Shown piece after piece: positions 20,800-31,407 of a stretch of DNA of 64,000 nt (positions within the stretch are counted from its first letter, which is position 1; the number at the start of each line of letters is the position of its first letter). Position numbers and translations under genes: made by a program. The stretch spans positions 90,788 through 154,787 of the forward strand of contig NW_005199770.1 of assembly GCF_000372725.1 (NCBI RefSeq), written 5' to 3'. The DNA comes from Emiliania huxleyi CCMP1516 (lineage: Eukaryota; Haptophyta; Isochrysidales; Noelaerhabdaceae). A model generated the notes under the pieces. The model searched no databases. It saw only the letters and a program-made list of their open reading frames with translations, and had not been told where the DNA came from.

Positions 20800-23387
20800 A
20801 TGCGGCAGGATCATGTCGCCACCCTCGCCACCCTCGTCGCACTGCTGATCTCGCTGCCCTCCGCCGCTGGCTTCGGCCTCGCACCCGCGCATGCGCCTCC
20901 GCTGCGGCTGCGCGCGCCGGCCGTCCGGGCTTGCGCACCGGCTTCGGAAGAGGTGGATGTCGTCTGGTCGGTGCAGGCCTCGGCGGCCTGTCTTGCGCCG
21001 GCCTGCTCGCGTCGCAGGGTCTCAAGGTCGCGGTGCTGGAGTCGCACTACGAGATTGGCGGCTGCGCGCACGAGTTCAACGTCAACATGGACGGCAAGCC
21101 GGTCCCGTCGGAGCTGCTGGCCAAGAAGCCGCAGCCGGTCTTCAAGTTCGAGGCGGGCCCGTCGCTGTACAGCGGCCTGAGCGCGGACGCGAGCCCGAAC
21201 CCGCTCAAGCACATCTTCCAGATGGTTGGCGAGGAGCCCGAGTGGATCAACTATGACACTTGGGGCGCGCACCTACCCGAGGTTCCCGAAGGGTACGAGC
21301 TCTCCATAGGCGCCGAGAACTTCATGGAGATCCTGCGCCGGTACGGCGGCCCGACGGCAAGGGAGGACTGGGACAGGCTCGCGGAGCAGCTGATGCCGCT
21401 GACCAAGGGCGTCACCGCGCTGCCCTCGACTGCGGTGCGCGGCGACGCGGGCGTGCTGCTCACGCTTGGCGCGCGCTACCCGCGAGCCTTCCTCGACGTG
21501 ATCCTCAACGCGCAGAAGATCACCGCCCCCTTCGACCTGGAGGCGTACGGCGTGCGCGACCCCTTCCTCAAGAACTACCTCGACCTGATCGCCTTCTTGC
21601 TGCAGGGGCTGCCCTCGAACGGCACTCTGACCGCCGTGATGGCCTTCATGGTGGACGAGTTTTACAAGCCGGACGCGGTGATGGACTTTCCAAAGGGCGG
21701 GAGCGGGGCGATGGCGGCGGCGCTGGCGCGCGGAGTGACCAAGCACGCCGGCTGCTCCGTGCGCACCTCGACGCCCGTCGAGGAGGTTGTGGTGGAGGAG
21801 GGGCGCGCGGCCGGCGTCCGCCTCAAGGGCGGCGGGCTGCTGCGAACCCGTGACACGCCCGCGACCTGTCCAGGACATGTCCAGGACACGTCCCGCAGGC
21901 GGCAGGCTGCTCCGCGCCAAGCGCGCCGTCGTCTCAAACGCCGACGCGCAGAGCGGCCTCCGGCGAGGCACTGGAGCCTCCCCCTTGAGAGGGAGTCCCT
22001 GCCCCGTAGGCCGACAACACCTTCCGGATGGTGCCCGAGGGCGCGCACGCCGGCTTCGACGAGGAGCGCGACGCGCTGCTCGCTCCAGCGGCGCCGGTGT
22101 ACAGCGACGACGACGGGCCGGCCGACGGGGAGGGGCTGCCGCTCTGCAAGTCGTTCATGCACTTGTACTTGGGCGTGAGGGCGGACGCGATGCCGCCCGA
22201 CTTGCCTCCGCAGTGGACCGTGGTCAACAGCTGGGACGTGCCGATCGATGCGCCGGGCAACGTGATCGTGGCGAGCCCGCCGCCCCTCGACCCTCGCGAG
22301 CCCTCGTGGAGAGCTCCTCGGAGCCCCCCCACCTTTCAGCTGAGCCTACCCCTACCCCACACCCTGCAGGTGAGCGTGCCTTCGATCCTCGACCCGTCCC
22401 TCGCGCCGGAGGGGCACCACGTGATCCACGCATACACGGCGGGCGGCGAGCCGCACCAACCCCCGGACGCCGCACACCTCGGCCGCACCTCGGCCGCGCC
22501 TTGGCTGCAGGCTGGCAACGAGCCGTACCACATCTGGGAGCGGTTCGAGGGCGTCGACACAAACAAGGTCACCTCGCCTCCGCCCGCGAGGGTGGGGCCC
22601 TCTCCCCCTCTCCCCCCTCTCCCGTCCCCTCTCCCCCCTCTCCCGTCCCCTCTCCCCCTCTCCCGTCCCCTCTCCCCCTTCTCCCGTCCCCTCTCCCCCC
22701 TCTCCCGTGCCCTCTCCCCCCTCTCCCGTCCCCTCCCCCCCCTCTCCCGTCCCCTCTCCCCCCTCTCCCGTGCCCTCTCCCCCCTCTCCCGCGCGACAGC
22801 CCTCTCCCGTCCCCTCTCCCGCGCGACAGCCCTCTCCCGTCCCCTCGACGTGCGGGAGCTGTGCGGCGTCGCTAGACGCGGAGTACCGTCGCCCTCAAGG
22901 AGCCCGACCCTGACCAGCCCCGACCCCAGCCCGCTCCCTCGCCCTCGCCCTCTCGCCGCAGGACGCAGCCTACCTCGCCCTCAAAGAGGAGCGCGCCGCC
23001 CCGATGTGGGAGGCGATCCGGAGGCGGGTGCCGCGCGTGGAGGAGGGCGTCGTCGTCCGCCAGATCGGCACGCCGCTCACGCACGCGCGCTTCCTCCGCC
23101 GCCACCGCGGCAACTACGGCCTCGCCCTCGCAGCGGGCGGCGGCTTCGAGTTCCCAAAGGTGACGACGCCGCTGCCCGGCCTCTTCCGCTGCGGCGACTC
23201 GACGACGGCGGGCATCGGCCTCTTCCGCTGCGGCGACTCGACGACGGCGGGCATCGGCGTGCCCGCCGTCGCGAGCAGCGGCGCGCAGTGCGCGAACGCG
23301 CTGCTCAGTGTCTGGGAGCAGCTGAAGATGAACGACAAGATCAAGATGCCGAGCAGCGCCGGCGAGCCGCTCCTGCAGCGCCGATGA
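20800..23387 (+). CDS. Carotenoid-isomerase (CRTISO)-family FAD oxidoreductase, plastid-targeted, six exons
   Basis: ATG 20800. Proposed exons: 20800-21828, 21899-21945, 22010-22270, 22370-22438, 22511-22567, 22962-23387. The first four introns are GC-AG (70, 64, 99 and 72 nt); the last is a 394-nt CT-rich GT-AG intron. The N-terminus (LATLVALLISLPSAAGFGLAP) looks like a signal peptide followed by an F-led transit peptide, as in secondary red plastids. Next come the dinucleotide fold VGAGLGGLSCAGLLASQGLK, FEAGPSLYSGLS, the family block VSVPSILDPSLAPEGHHVIH and a C-terminal FAD block. The family isomerises poly-cis lycopene or reduces related polyenes; the exact substrate is uncertain. Oddities: a one-base frame break at ~20965, just before GAGLGG, and a 13-residue tandem duplication (LFRCGDSTTAGIG twice) in the FAD block. 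Confidence 0.8.
23181..23258 (+). repeat. 39-bp in-frame tandem duplication in the last exon
   Basis: 23181-23219 and 23220-23258 are identical 39-mers encoding LFRCGDSTTAGIG. This is part of the conserved FAD-contact block that is normally present once in this enzyme family. Confidence 0.95.
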
Positions 23388-24215
23388 CGGTTAGAGAGTC
23401 TAAAGCCGTACGTGAGGTGTTCGCGCGCGATGGAGTGTGCGGTGTTCAGTCGTCATACGTCGCGCGCGCGCAAGAGAGAGTTTAAGCGCGAGCGATATAT
23501 ACACATGTGTGTGCCGAGATGCGACACCGCGCACACTGGCGGAGTGTTTACTGAATTTTTGTCTCTCAAAATCTAACCATCTAACCTACAAACCACTACG
23601 TTCTACGTACATTACTTCATCAGCTGGGACTTGCGCACGACGACCGGCCTCTGTCAGCACGAAGCGTCGTAGTGTCGGGTAGTGTCAAGTGACCGAAGTT
23701 TTGTTGAGCTCAAAAAAAATTCTTTCGCCAGCACTGACGTGACTGCTGACTCGTACCCCCTCTGGCGCCGCCCGTGTCGCCGCCTCCGGCGCCGCACGTA
23801 TCGCCTTCGCCTCCTCCCCCCCCGCCGCCGCCATCGCCGCCTCCTCCATTGCCACCTCCCTCGCCGCCTCCCTCGCCGCCTCTCACAGTCCTCGGCCTTG
23901 GCGATGACGACGACGACGACAAGAGCACGGTCTTAATCGCTGCGACCGCCGTGGGCGGCCTGCGACCGCTCGTTCGAACGAACATTAGCGTCACAAATAT
24001 TTAATCCTGTGGGTTGTGTCATCGTGACTGGACTGCGCCTGTGGCCTGCCTGAGCCCAGCCTGATGCCTGAGGCTCTACAGTGAACGAAAGGCACAAAAT
24101 AAAAAATCCAACCGCCGCCTTTTGCTCAAGGCGTGCTCATACCGTTACCGTGCCGCAATCGAGCTGCAAAAGTGCAACCGCTGCCACGCTTTCAACACCC
24201 ACGATCCCCTTCATC
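23388..24215. other. Intergenic region with a proline-codon-rich tract
   Basis: 23765-23890 is a C/CCG-rich tract that reads as Pro/Ser in one plus frame, followed by an Asp run and IAATAVGGLRPLVR. It could be a relic exon of a hydroxyproline-rich protein, but no start or neighbouring exons are seen. A poly-A stretch (23712) and AT-richer sequence near 24000-24100 may be regulatory. Nothing firm. Confidence 0.4.
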
Positions 24216-25820
24216 ATGCTGTCCCAGTTTGCTCTCGCGGTGCCGACCCAGCACACACCGCAGCACGCACGTTCCATACCGTCCCTGACGCTCCTCCCCG
24301 CTCGTCGCTACAGGCGTCGGGTGCTTTCCCCGTCACCTACAAAAACTGCGGCGTCGAGAACACGCTCCAGGCGACCCCGGAGAAGGTCGTGACCATGAAC
24401 CAGGGCTCGCTCGAATTCATGCTCTCCATGGGCCTCCAGGACCGCATCGTCGGCACACGTGGCGTCCCCTCCGTCCTCGACCCGATCTGGCCCAAGTACA
24501 AAGAGGCGTACGAAGGCATCCCGATCATGACCGGCGCAGATGGGAACTCGTACCCGAGCGACGCGGAGGTGAGGACCGCGAACGCTGACTTCATCTTTGC
24601 GGACTGGCGCAGCGCCTTCTCCGAGTACGCCTGGAACAACGACACCATGCGGCAGTGGGCGTCTGTGGGCGAATGCGGCGGTAAGAACTCGGACTTCTGG
24701 CCCCTCGGCGAGAACAAGACCTACATCGACAAGGGCCGGGCTCCCGGCTACGAGCGCAAGGGCGAGATCGAGAGCTATTGCCGCCCCCAGCTGCACGCCA
24801 ACGGCATCGGCACTTTCCTCTCGGCCGTCTCGTGCGAGGACCCGACCCTGCGGGCGAAGCCGACTCAAGAGACACTGTACAAGACAATCAAGACCATGGG
24901 CGAGATCTTCAACGTGCCGACCGTGGCCAGCCAGCTCGAAACTGAGATCAAGAGCGACTTCGCCATCGCCCAACAGACGCTGCAGAAGGCCGCCGGCCAT
25001 TCTCTCACCGCGGTCTGGCTGGACTGCATCTCCTGCTGCCAGGACGAGCCGGAGCTCTCGGTCTTCGTCGGCTCGGGCGGGGGCGCGCCCCAGATGATCA
25101 TGCAGGAGGCGGGCTTCACCAACCTCTTCAAAGACCGCGAGAACTCCTGGGCGTGCGTCACCGTGGCCGACATCATCAAAGCCGAGCCGGACGTGATGAT
25201 CGTCGTCGAGGCCGGCTTTGACCCAGCGCTCGACAAGATTGGTGCGCTTGCCGCTTACCGCCCCCCCCACAACCCCCCCCCCTCCCCCCTCCCCTTCCCT
25301 TACCTACCTTCCGCCGCACGCTTGAGCCCCCGCGCCTCCCGCCGCCAACGCCCCACGAGCCCCCTCCCCCCGCCCCCTGCTTAACGCAGAGTTCATGCAC
25401 AACCACGCCGACTTCTGCGACGCGCACTACGTCAAGAACGCCGACTACATCAAGTTCCCGTTCAGCGCCTCGACGGTTGGCCCGCGTGTCGGCGCCGCCG
25501 CCCTCGACATGGTCGGCGCGGCCCTCAAGGTGACCACGGGCAACACGCCGATGAACTTCAACTCCGGCGTCGACTTCTTCGACCCGCAGGTGCTTGTGGA
25601 ACACACGAAGGATCTCCTCTGCCCGCTACCCGCTGATTACTGGAAGGTCAAGCCGAACGACGACTCGGATGGTCTCCCCGCGTGGGCCATCGCCCTGATC
25701 GCTGTCTTTAGCTCGCTGTTCGTCCTCGTCCTCGGCGGCGCATGCTACATCGTCCGCCGCGAGAAGCAGGGCAAGCCCATCTTCACCGAGGTTGTCAACG
25801 ACGCCGCGCAGAAGGCGTGA
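24216..25820 (+). CDS. Membrane-anchored siderophore-binding-protein homologue (FepB/FhuD fold, diatom FBP1-like)
   Basis: Model: exon 1 24216-24239 (MLSQFALA), 74-nt intron, exon 2 24314-25241, 148-nt C-rich GT-AG intron, exon 3 25390-25820. The mature start is VTYKNCGVENTLQATPEKVV, then TMNQGSLEFMLSMGLQDRIV, the N-lobe signature of iron-siderophore or cobalamin ABC binding proteins (COG0614). The rest matches the bilobal fold: DFIFADWRSAFS, a long central helix, VFVGSGGGAPQMIMQEAGFT, IIKAEPDVMIVVEAGFD. The C-terminus adds a transmembrane helix (WAIALIAVFSSLFVLVLGGA) and a short basic tail, giving a type I surface protein. Diatom FBP1 has this architecture and takes part in ferrichrome-type uptake. 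Exon 1 is short, so the signal peptide model is the weakest part. It lies 2.6 kb upstream of two further metal-uptake-type genes. Confidence 0.78.
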
Positions 25821-26202
25821 GTGGAACAAGAGGGCCCTCGCGGCATTCGCATTCGCTGCGGGGCGAGTTGCGAGGGCGGAGGGGGGGGGGGTCTGTTGCA
25901 TATCCACTTGGGTCGCTGCGTTATATGTACGGTGTCGTTCTCGAGGGGCTCGAGTCTTAGCGAAGCGTCTTTGCTGTAGCCTGTACCGTGGTACGTGGGG
26001 TACCCTATGATCGTGTCGCCTGTGGCCTGTCGGTTTGCGCCCCCTGCGGTGTACCAAATACCCTGATGTTCGTGGTGTCCTTACAGTGTGACTCATCACC
26101 CAAGAGAGAAAGCGGATACAAATCAATAAGAGAACGCACCCTCTCGCTCATGACGAGCAATTCACGACAGAGTCTGTGGGAACTACATGAAGCAGGCAGC
26201 TA

Positions 26203-26749
26203 GCTGCTAGGCGCGACACACATCGCTTGTTGGCACTTCCCGCGACACGTCCTGTCTATAACTCGCTCAGGCGCCGTCCCCCTAAGCCGTGGGCGAGGCG
26301 GCACCTTCCTCACCGCCCACTCCCTCGAGCCCACTCTCCCGCGCTGGAGGTTCGCGCATCCTCTCTGGGCCCACGCGCCGCTCAATACGACCGTCGCCGA
26401 AATCGACATCGAATACTCCGAGCGTCGAGCGAGCGCGCTAGGCGGGGGCGACGTCTTCAGCCCGGCTCGCGGGAGCGGCGTCCTCAGCATTGCCCACGCT
26501 AGCGGCATCTCCCTCTCCGACTCCGACGCACGCCCGCTCGATGTCGAGCCTTGCCCCGCCTACGTTGCGCCTCTCGCCGGCGACGCCTCTTGCAGCCCGG
26601 TCTCCGCCCTTGCACGGCGGATACTGGACAAGGCCGGGGCGACGCCCGAGGACCGCTGCTGCCCCGAAGAGCTGCGGGCGGCGGCGGCCGCCGCGGCCGC
26701 CGCAGCCGCCGCGAAGGTCGGCGCCGTCAGTGGAAAAATGCACCTGTGA
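26203..26749 (+). CDS. Possible terminal exon of an unrecognised protein
   Basis: An open stretch with no ATG, from just after a TAG at ~26200 to TGA 26747-26749, with consistently G/C third positions. It reads sensibly: GGTFLTAHSLEPTLPRWRF, then LNTTVAEIDIEYSERRASAL, then GDASCSPVSALARRILDKAG, then DRCCPEELRAAAA, an Ala run and KVGAVSGKMHL. Lacking a start, it would be a 3' exon joined to something upstream (25821-26200) by splicing. No family is recognised. Other frames here are less coherent. Confidence 0.3.
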
Positions 26750-27697
26750 GCGTCGGCGTGAGTGAGCGGCGGTGTCGGCGGCGTCGATCAACATTTGCGT
26801 CCCACAACGCGATTGCGCCTGGCGGCAGGGCGGCAGGGCGAGGGTCAGCGGCAGCGGCGATGAGAAGGGCGATCGTCGGGACAGATGGGCGAGGGCCTTG
26901 TAAGGTCGGTAGCCAAAACCGGCTGATCGCATCGTGCAGCAGAACCGGCGCTGTAGTTGTCGTGTGATCGTTCGGAAAGAGAATTTACGGTGATCCGGGT
27001 TTCGGTGTCGTCCCACACGATGGCATCACGCTCGCACCTGCCGACCGCCGCCACGGCGGCGAGACGCCTTTTCCGCGACCACGGCGCCGGCCATAGGCCA
27101 GCGCTAGGCAGCTGCCGGCCACATCGGGCCGGAATTGCCGGTACCCGTCGCCGCACACTCATACGTCCACGCCGCTGTGACGTCTAGCGACGAGGCGCCG
27201 GCCGCCAAGCTTCATCGCCAATGTGGTCGCTCGCTGGTCCTCTCAGCTCGGACACGCGTCGGTCGGTCTAGCTCGCACAAGCTCCAGACAGCCACCGGTC
27301 GCCACGCACAAAGCGTACGGGTCGCCGGCTCCCTGTTATGCTCTCACGCTGGCCGGCGTAAAACTGTGCTGGCAGTTGTCATGCCGTACCCGTCGCGTTT
27401 CGAAAGGGAGCCCTCGATCGACCCCTCTACACGCACTGCGCCAACGCTCTCCACAACTGCTACCGTGGACATCAAGCTCCTCGACTCGATCTGCGGCTAC
27501 GACGGCGCTCTAGCTGCTGGCTCTCGCGGGTGTCTGGCGACCCGCTCCGGCTTGCGAAACGGCCGGCCGCGGCGACGTGTTTCGAGCTCGGTGGTCTTCT
27601 CCGCGCGGCTGGGCCCGCTACTATATAGGACCGATCCGCCCCCTCGCTGGCCGGCTCGTCCGCCGTCCCTACGGGATGTGAGGGGCCGCTGGAGTCA
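26750..27697. other. No supportable gene
   Basis: GC-rich sequence with short overlapping frames on both strands; no motif recognised. A TATATAGG box-like sequence at ~27620, about 75 bp before the ATG of the RING gene at 27698, could belong to its promoter. Confidence 0.35.
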
Positions 27698-28186
27698 ATG
27701 CTGACCCACCGAGATTTCGATGTTGCCCACCGATACCCTAAGAGCGGCGGAGCGGAGGGGCAGCCGGGTGGGGAGGTTGCGGGCGAGGCGGAGCAGGCGG
27801 CAGAGCAGGCGGCAGAGCAGGCGGCAGAGCAGGCGGCAGAGCAGGCGGCAGAGCAGGCGGCTGAGCAGGTGGCTGAGGCGGCGACAGAGGCGGTGGCAGA
27901 GGCGGTGGCAGAGCCAGCGGCAGAGCCAGTGGAGGCGGTGGCAGAGGCGGCACAGGCCGTCGCGACGATCTCGCTCGCCGACGCCGCCTTTGACACGGGG
28001 CGACCTGTGCCCGAGTCCACCCTCGGCGGCGAGACGACGTGCATCGTTTGCTTCTCTATGCCGAAGAGCCACGCGTGCGTGCCGTGTGGGCACCTCTCGG
28101 CATGCGAGGCATGCTCGGCGCGCATGCTGCATTGTCCGGTGTGTAGGGCGGAGGCGGTCATGTGGATGAAGATTGTATCGGTTTGA
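27698..28186 (+). CDS. Small RING-finger protein with AEQA repeats
   Basis: ATG 27698 to TGA, 162 codons without introns. Residues ~25-90 are a low-complexity Ala/Glu/Gln region, made by a 12-bp unit GCGGCAGAGCAG repeated about six times, then by VAEA variants. The C-terminus is a C3HC4 RING: CIVCF, then CGH, then CEAC, then CPVCRAEA, ending MWMKIVSV. The RING and its flanks closely match the gene ending at 1737, so the two are paralogues. The likely role is a ubiquitin E3 ligase. It sits between the siderophore-binding-protein gene and the solute-binding-protein gene, with no sequence evidence that it belongs to their function. Confidence 0.75.
   Translation: MLTHRDFDVAHRYPKSGGAEGQPGGEVAGEAEQAAEQAAEQAAEQAAEQAAEQAAEQVAEAATEAVAEAVAEPAAEPVEAVAEAAQAVATISLADAAFDTGRPVPESTLGGETTCIVCFSMPKSHACVPCGHLSACEACSARMLHCPVCRAEAVMWMKIVSV
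27786..27868 (+). repeat. 12-bp coding minisatellite (GCGGCAGAGCAG)
   Basis: About six to seven head-to-tail copies inside the RING gene, encoding A-A-E-Q. In-frame expansion is expected because the unit is a multiple of three. Confidence 0.9.
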
Positions 28187-28385
28187 GAGTAGTCAGTGGG
28201 CGATCTCGTTTGGTGAAAAAAATGTTTCTTGTTCGGCGCCAACTCCCCTTTTTCACTTTTTCCTTTTCCTCATCAGTACCCCCGTGAGCCTGTCACGCCA
28301 GAGCCGGTGTGTGTGCCAGCCCGAGCACATCCCCGCACGGATATCGCACAGGCTCTGTCGCCCTGGCGGCACGTGACGAGCTCCG

Positions 28386-31300
28386 ATGCTTGTCCTGGCC
28401 GCATGGCTGGGGCTGGCTGAGGCAAAGGCCCCCACTGCAGCAGAGCTAGGGCTGCCCGCGGGCTGGGTCGGCGGCTACGCCCCTGGATCGGATGTGCAGG
28501 CGGAAACTGCGCTTCGCGCTTCCGACTTCGACCGAGTCAAGCAGCTGAGAAATTTACGTGGGCGGCAGCTCTCGGCAGTCTCACAACTATCCTCGTCCTC
28601 GCTCGTCGTCTCGGTCAAGACGCAGAACGGCTTCTTCTCCATCGGCGACGACATCGGCGCCTTGAAGTGCGCCCGCCGCGGCGCTCCTCAACACTCCCGC
28701 GCCCACCTCAGTGAGCTCCCTCCCCCCGCGCAGCCCGCACGACTACCGGCCCAACGAGTTTGTCACCAACGACTTCATCTTCGAGGGCCTCGTCGCGTGG
28801 GACGGCAAAGACCCCACCGGCCTAGACAACCTCGCGGGCACCGAAGGTGTGGCCTTGCGCTGTCCACATCACTGCACTCCTCCACCATCATTCACCTCCC
28901 CCCCCCCCCAAAAAAAAAACAACCTGCGGGTTTTCGGCGGCTTTTTACCCGGTTGCAGCCCTTCCCCCCCCCCCTTCCCTTTGTCCACCCCCCCCCCCCC
29001 CCCTTTCCCCCTCTCCCCCTCAGACGACTATGTCGGCCCCTCGCTGGCAACCAGCTGGACAACCGCCTTCAACCAGACCGGCCAGGGCCACTACGTCATC
29101 ACCTTTACGCTCCGCACGGGCGTCAGCTTCCATGACGGCACCCCTTGGAACGCCGCCGCGGCGATGGCCAACTTCAACCAGATCATGGGCGGAGTCGGCG
29201 TCCTCGGCTTCCCCAAGGCGCTGGCCGGGATGCACGACTGGCTCGGCTTCACCCAGTTCCTCGACGCGTGGGAGGCGGTCGACGAGATGACCTTCTCGCT
29301 CACCTTCACCTCCTACTACGAGGCGGCGCTCCGCGAGCTCTCGACCATCCGCCCCTTCCGCATGAGCTCGGTCGCCGCCCTCCCCTCGCTGGAGCACCGC
29401 GGGATCTCGCACGTCGCCGAAAAGAACGGCCTGCGGAACGGCGGGACGTGGCCCAACAAGTGCGCGAAGCAGGCGCACTACGTGGTGGGCAAGACCGGCA
29501 TCCCGGGCTCCACCGACCCCACGGCCGGCAGCACGGGCTGGGCGCTGACCTCTCTCGGCGTCGGCGAGAAGCTCTTCACCGTGGACCGGTACGGCTTCAT
29601 TGTCGGCCAGGCCTGAGACCCGCCCACCTCTCTCACCGCCCGGTGTTTCTCTTCCGCGATCCGCGCCCTCCTCTCTCCGCGGCACAGGTGGCGGAGTCTG
29701 TGACCCGCCCGGTGAGCGACAACTACAACGTCTGGACCGTGACGCTGAAGCCCAACTACCACTTCTCCGACGGCACTCGCGTCACCGCCGAGCTCGTCGC
29801 CACGTGCCTGCAGGAGCTGAACGACAAGGACTCATCTTCGGGCAAGGCGCGGGCGTCGGTAGGAGTCATGACGGTGACGGCCGTGAGTGAGCTCGTGGTG
29901 AAGATCGATTCCGAGCGCCCCACCCACATCATGGACTCCGTCCTCGCCGAGTGGATCTTTACCATCTACTACAAGAAGGGGGGCGAGTACATCTTCACGG
30001 GGCCGTACGCCGTCGACAACTTCGACAGCGACCACTTCTACTTGATCCCGAACCTGTACTACCCTCTCGCGGAGCAGCGCCCCGCGCTCACGATCACCAA
30101 GTACGGCAACGGGAGTGCTCTGGCTGCGGCCGCCATCGACGGCAAGGTCGACGTCGGCTTCCACCTTGCTCCCGAGAGCATCACGGCCGTGAACAGCGCG
30201 AAAGGTGTGAGCGTCACGTCGTTCGAGGTCGAGTACCAGTACATGATGTTCCACAACACCGACATGCCGCAGTTGGCGGACGTGCGCGTGCGCAAGGCGA
30301 TCGACGTCTCGATCGACCGCATCGCCTTTCCGACCGAGCTCCCTGGCGCTCTCCCCACGCGCAGCATGTTTCCGGAGGCCTCACCTTACTACTCGGACGG
30401 CTCCAACATGGCCGCGAACACGAGCACGGCCGCTGAGCTGCTGGAGCAGGCAGGGTGGGCCCTCACGGGCGGCAAGCGCACCAAGGACGGTACTGACCTC
30501 GCCATCAAGCTGGTCGCCTACCCGCAGCGCCCGGGCCTCGTGACGTTGCAGCCACTGATTGCGCAGTCGCTGACGGACCTGGGCATCACCGTGACCTCGG
30601 TCGTGACAAGCGGCGAGAGCTGGAATGAGCTTGACACTCTCATGGCGGCCGGGGAGTACGACCTCCTCATGTGGGCCCAGCACACGCTGCCGGCCGGCGA
30701 TCCCGGCTCCTTCCTCAACGGCTTCTTCCGCACCAACGCGTCAGGAAACCACGCCCACTGGAGCTCCTCCTCTGTCGACTCCATGCTGGACGCTCTGAAC
30801 GCGATCACGGACAAGCACGCACGTGTGAACGAGACGAAGGCGATCCAGGCGGCGATCCTCGCCGAGGCGCCTGTGAGCATGCTGGTGACGCCAACCTGGC
30901 ACGTCAGCCTGAGCGACCGCGTGAACAGCACCTACGTCCCGTGGGGCTCCGACTACCACGTGATCCGCGCGGACGAGTTCCTCAGCGGCGAGACCAACTG
31001 CTTCTTCTGGCGCGGCGTGAAGGCGCCCATCGGCACCGGGGCGTACCAGGTCGTCGACAAGCTCCTGACCAACTCAGCGACCGGTGCGCACGCCTGCCAG
31101 TCACAGAGCCCACGCCTTTCCTGCAAGACACTCGTGATACGCTCCGTAGGCGCGACGCGTCGCCTCCCCGCCGCCGACTTCAACGAGACGTGCTTCTCTC
31201 TTGAGTTTGCCGACACGTGCGTCTACGCCGGAAACGAGACGGTCTCGGAGGTGCTCTTCGCCAAGTTCGAGAGCAGCTGGAAGAGCCCGGTCTACGACAA

Positions 31301-31407
31301 CGTCATCCTGCGCGCGTACTGGTCGAAAGACGCCGTCGAAGCCGCCCTGCGAGACGGGTCGCTCGACATTGCGTACGGCGTCAACACGGTCTCCTCCGCT
31401 TTCCACA
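28386..31407 (+). CDS. Secreted family-5 solute-binding protein (NikA/OppA-like) with apparently nested domains
   Basis: Model: exons 28386-28666, 28734-28846, 29024-29610, 29688 onward. The first two introns are GT-AG (67 and 177 nt) and the third is a 77-nt GC-AG intron (29611-29687). A 66-nt intron at 31084-31149 is possible. Signal peptide MLVLAAWLGLAEA. The start of one SBP_bac_5 domain is clear: NEFVTNDFIFEGLVAWDG, then VGPSLATSW, then ITFTLRTGVSFHDGTPW. Before it finishes, a second domain starts (LFTVDRYGFIVGQVAES, WTVTLKPNYHFSDGTRVTAE) and runs nearly complete to ~30970. A piece expected in the first domain then follows: GTGAYQVVDKLL, FAKFESSWKSPVYDN, GSLDIAYG. Frame 0 stops making sense at 31407, where iron-assimilation-type repeats start in another frame, so the last lobe is missing. 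Family members bind nickel, peptides or haem-like ligands for ABC importers. Bacterial origin is likely; the ligand is unknown. Confidence 0.72.

Noticed and set aside
23774-24004. Pherophorin-like proline-rich gene
   Set aside because: Only a short Pro/Ser tract with no Cys-rich flanking domains, signal peptide or splice partners visible.
24216-31407. Bacterial contamination (ABC binding-protein genes)
   Set aside because: Both genes have spliceosomal introns with in-frame joins at conserved motifs and lie between eukaryotic RING genes.
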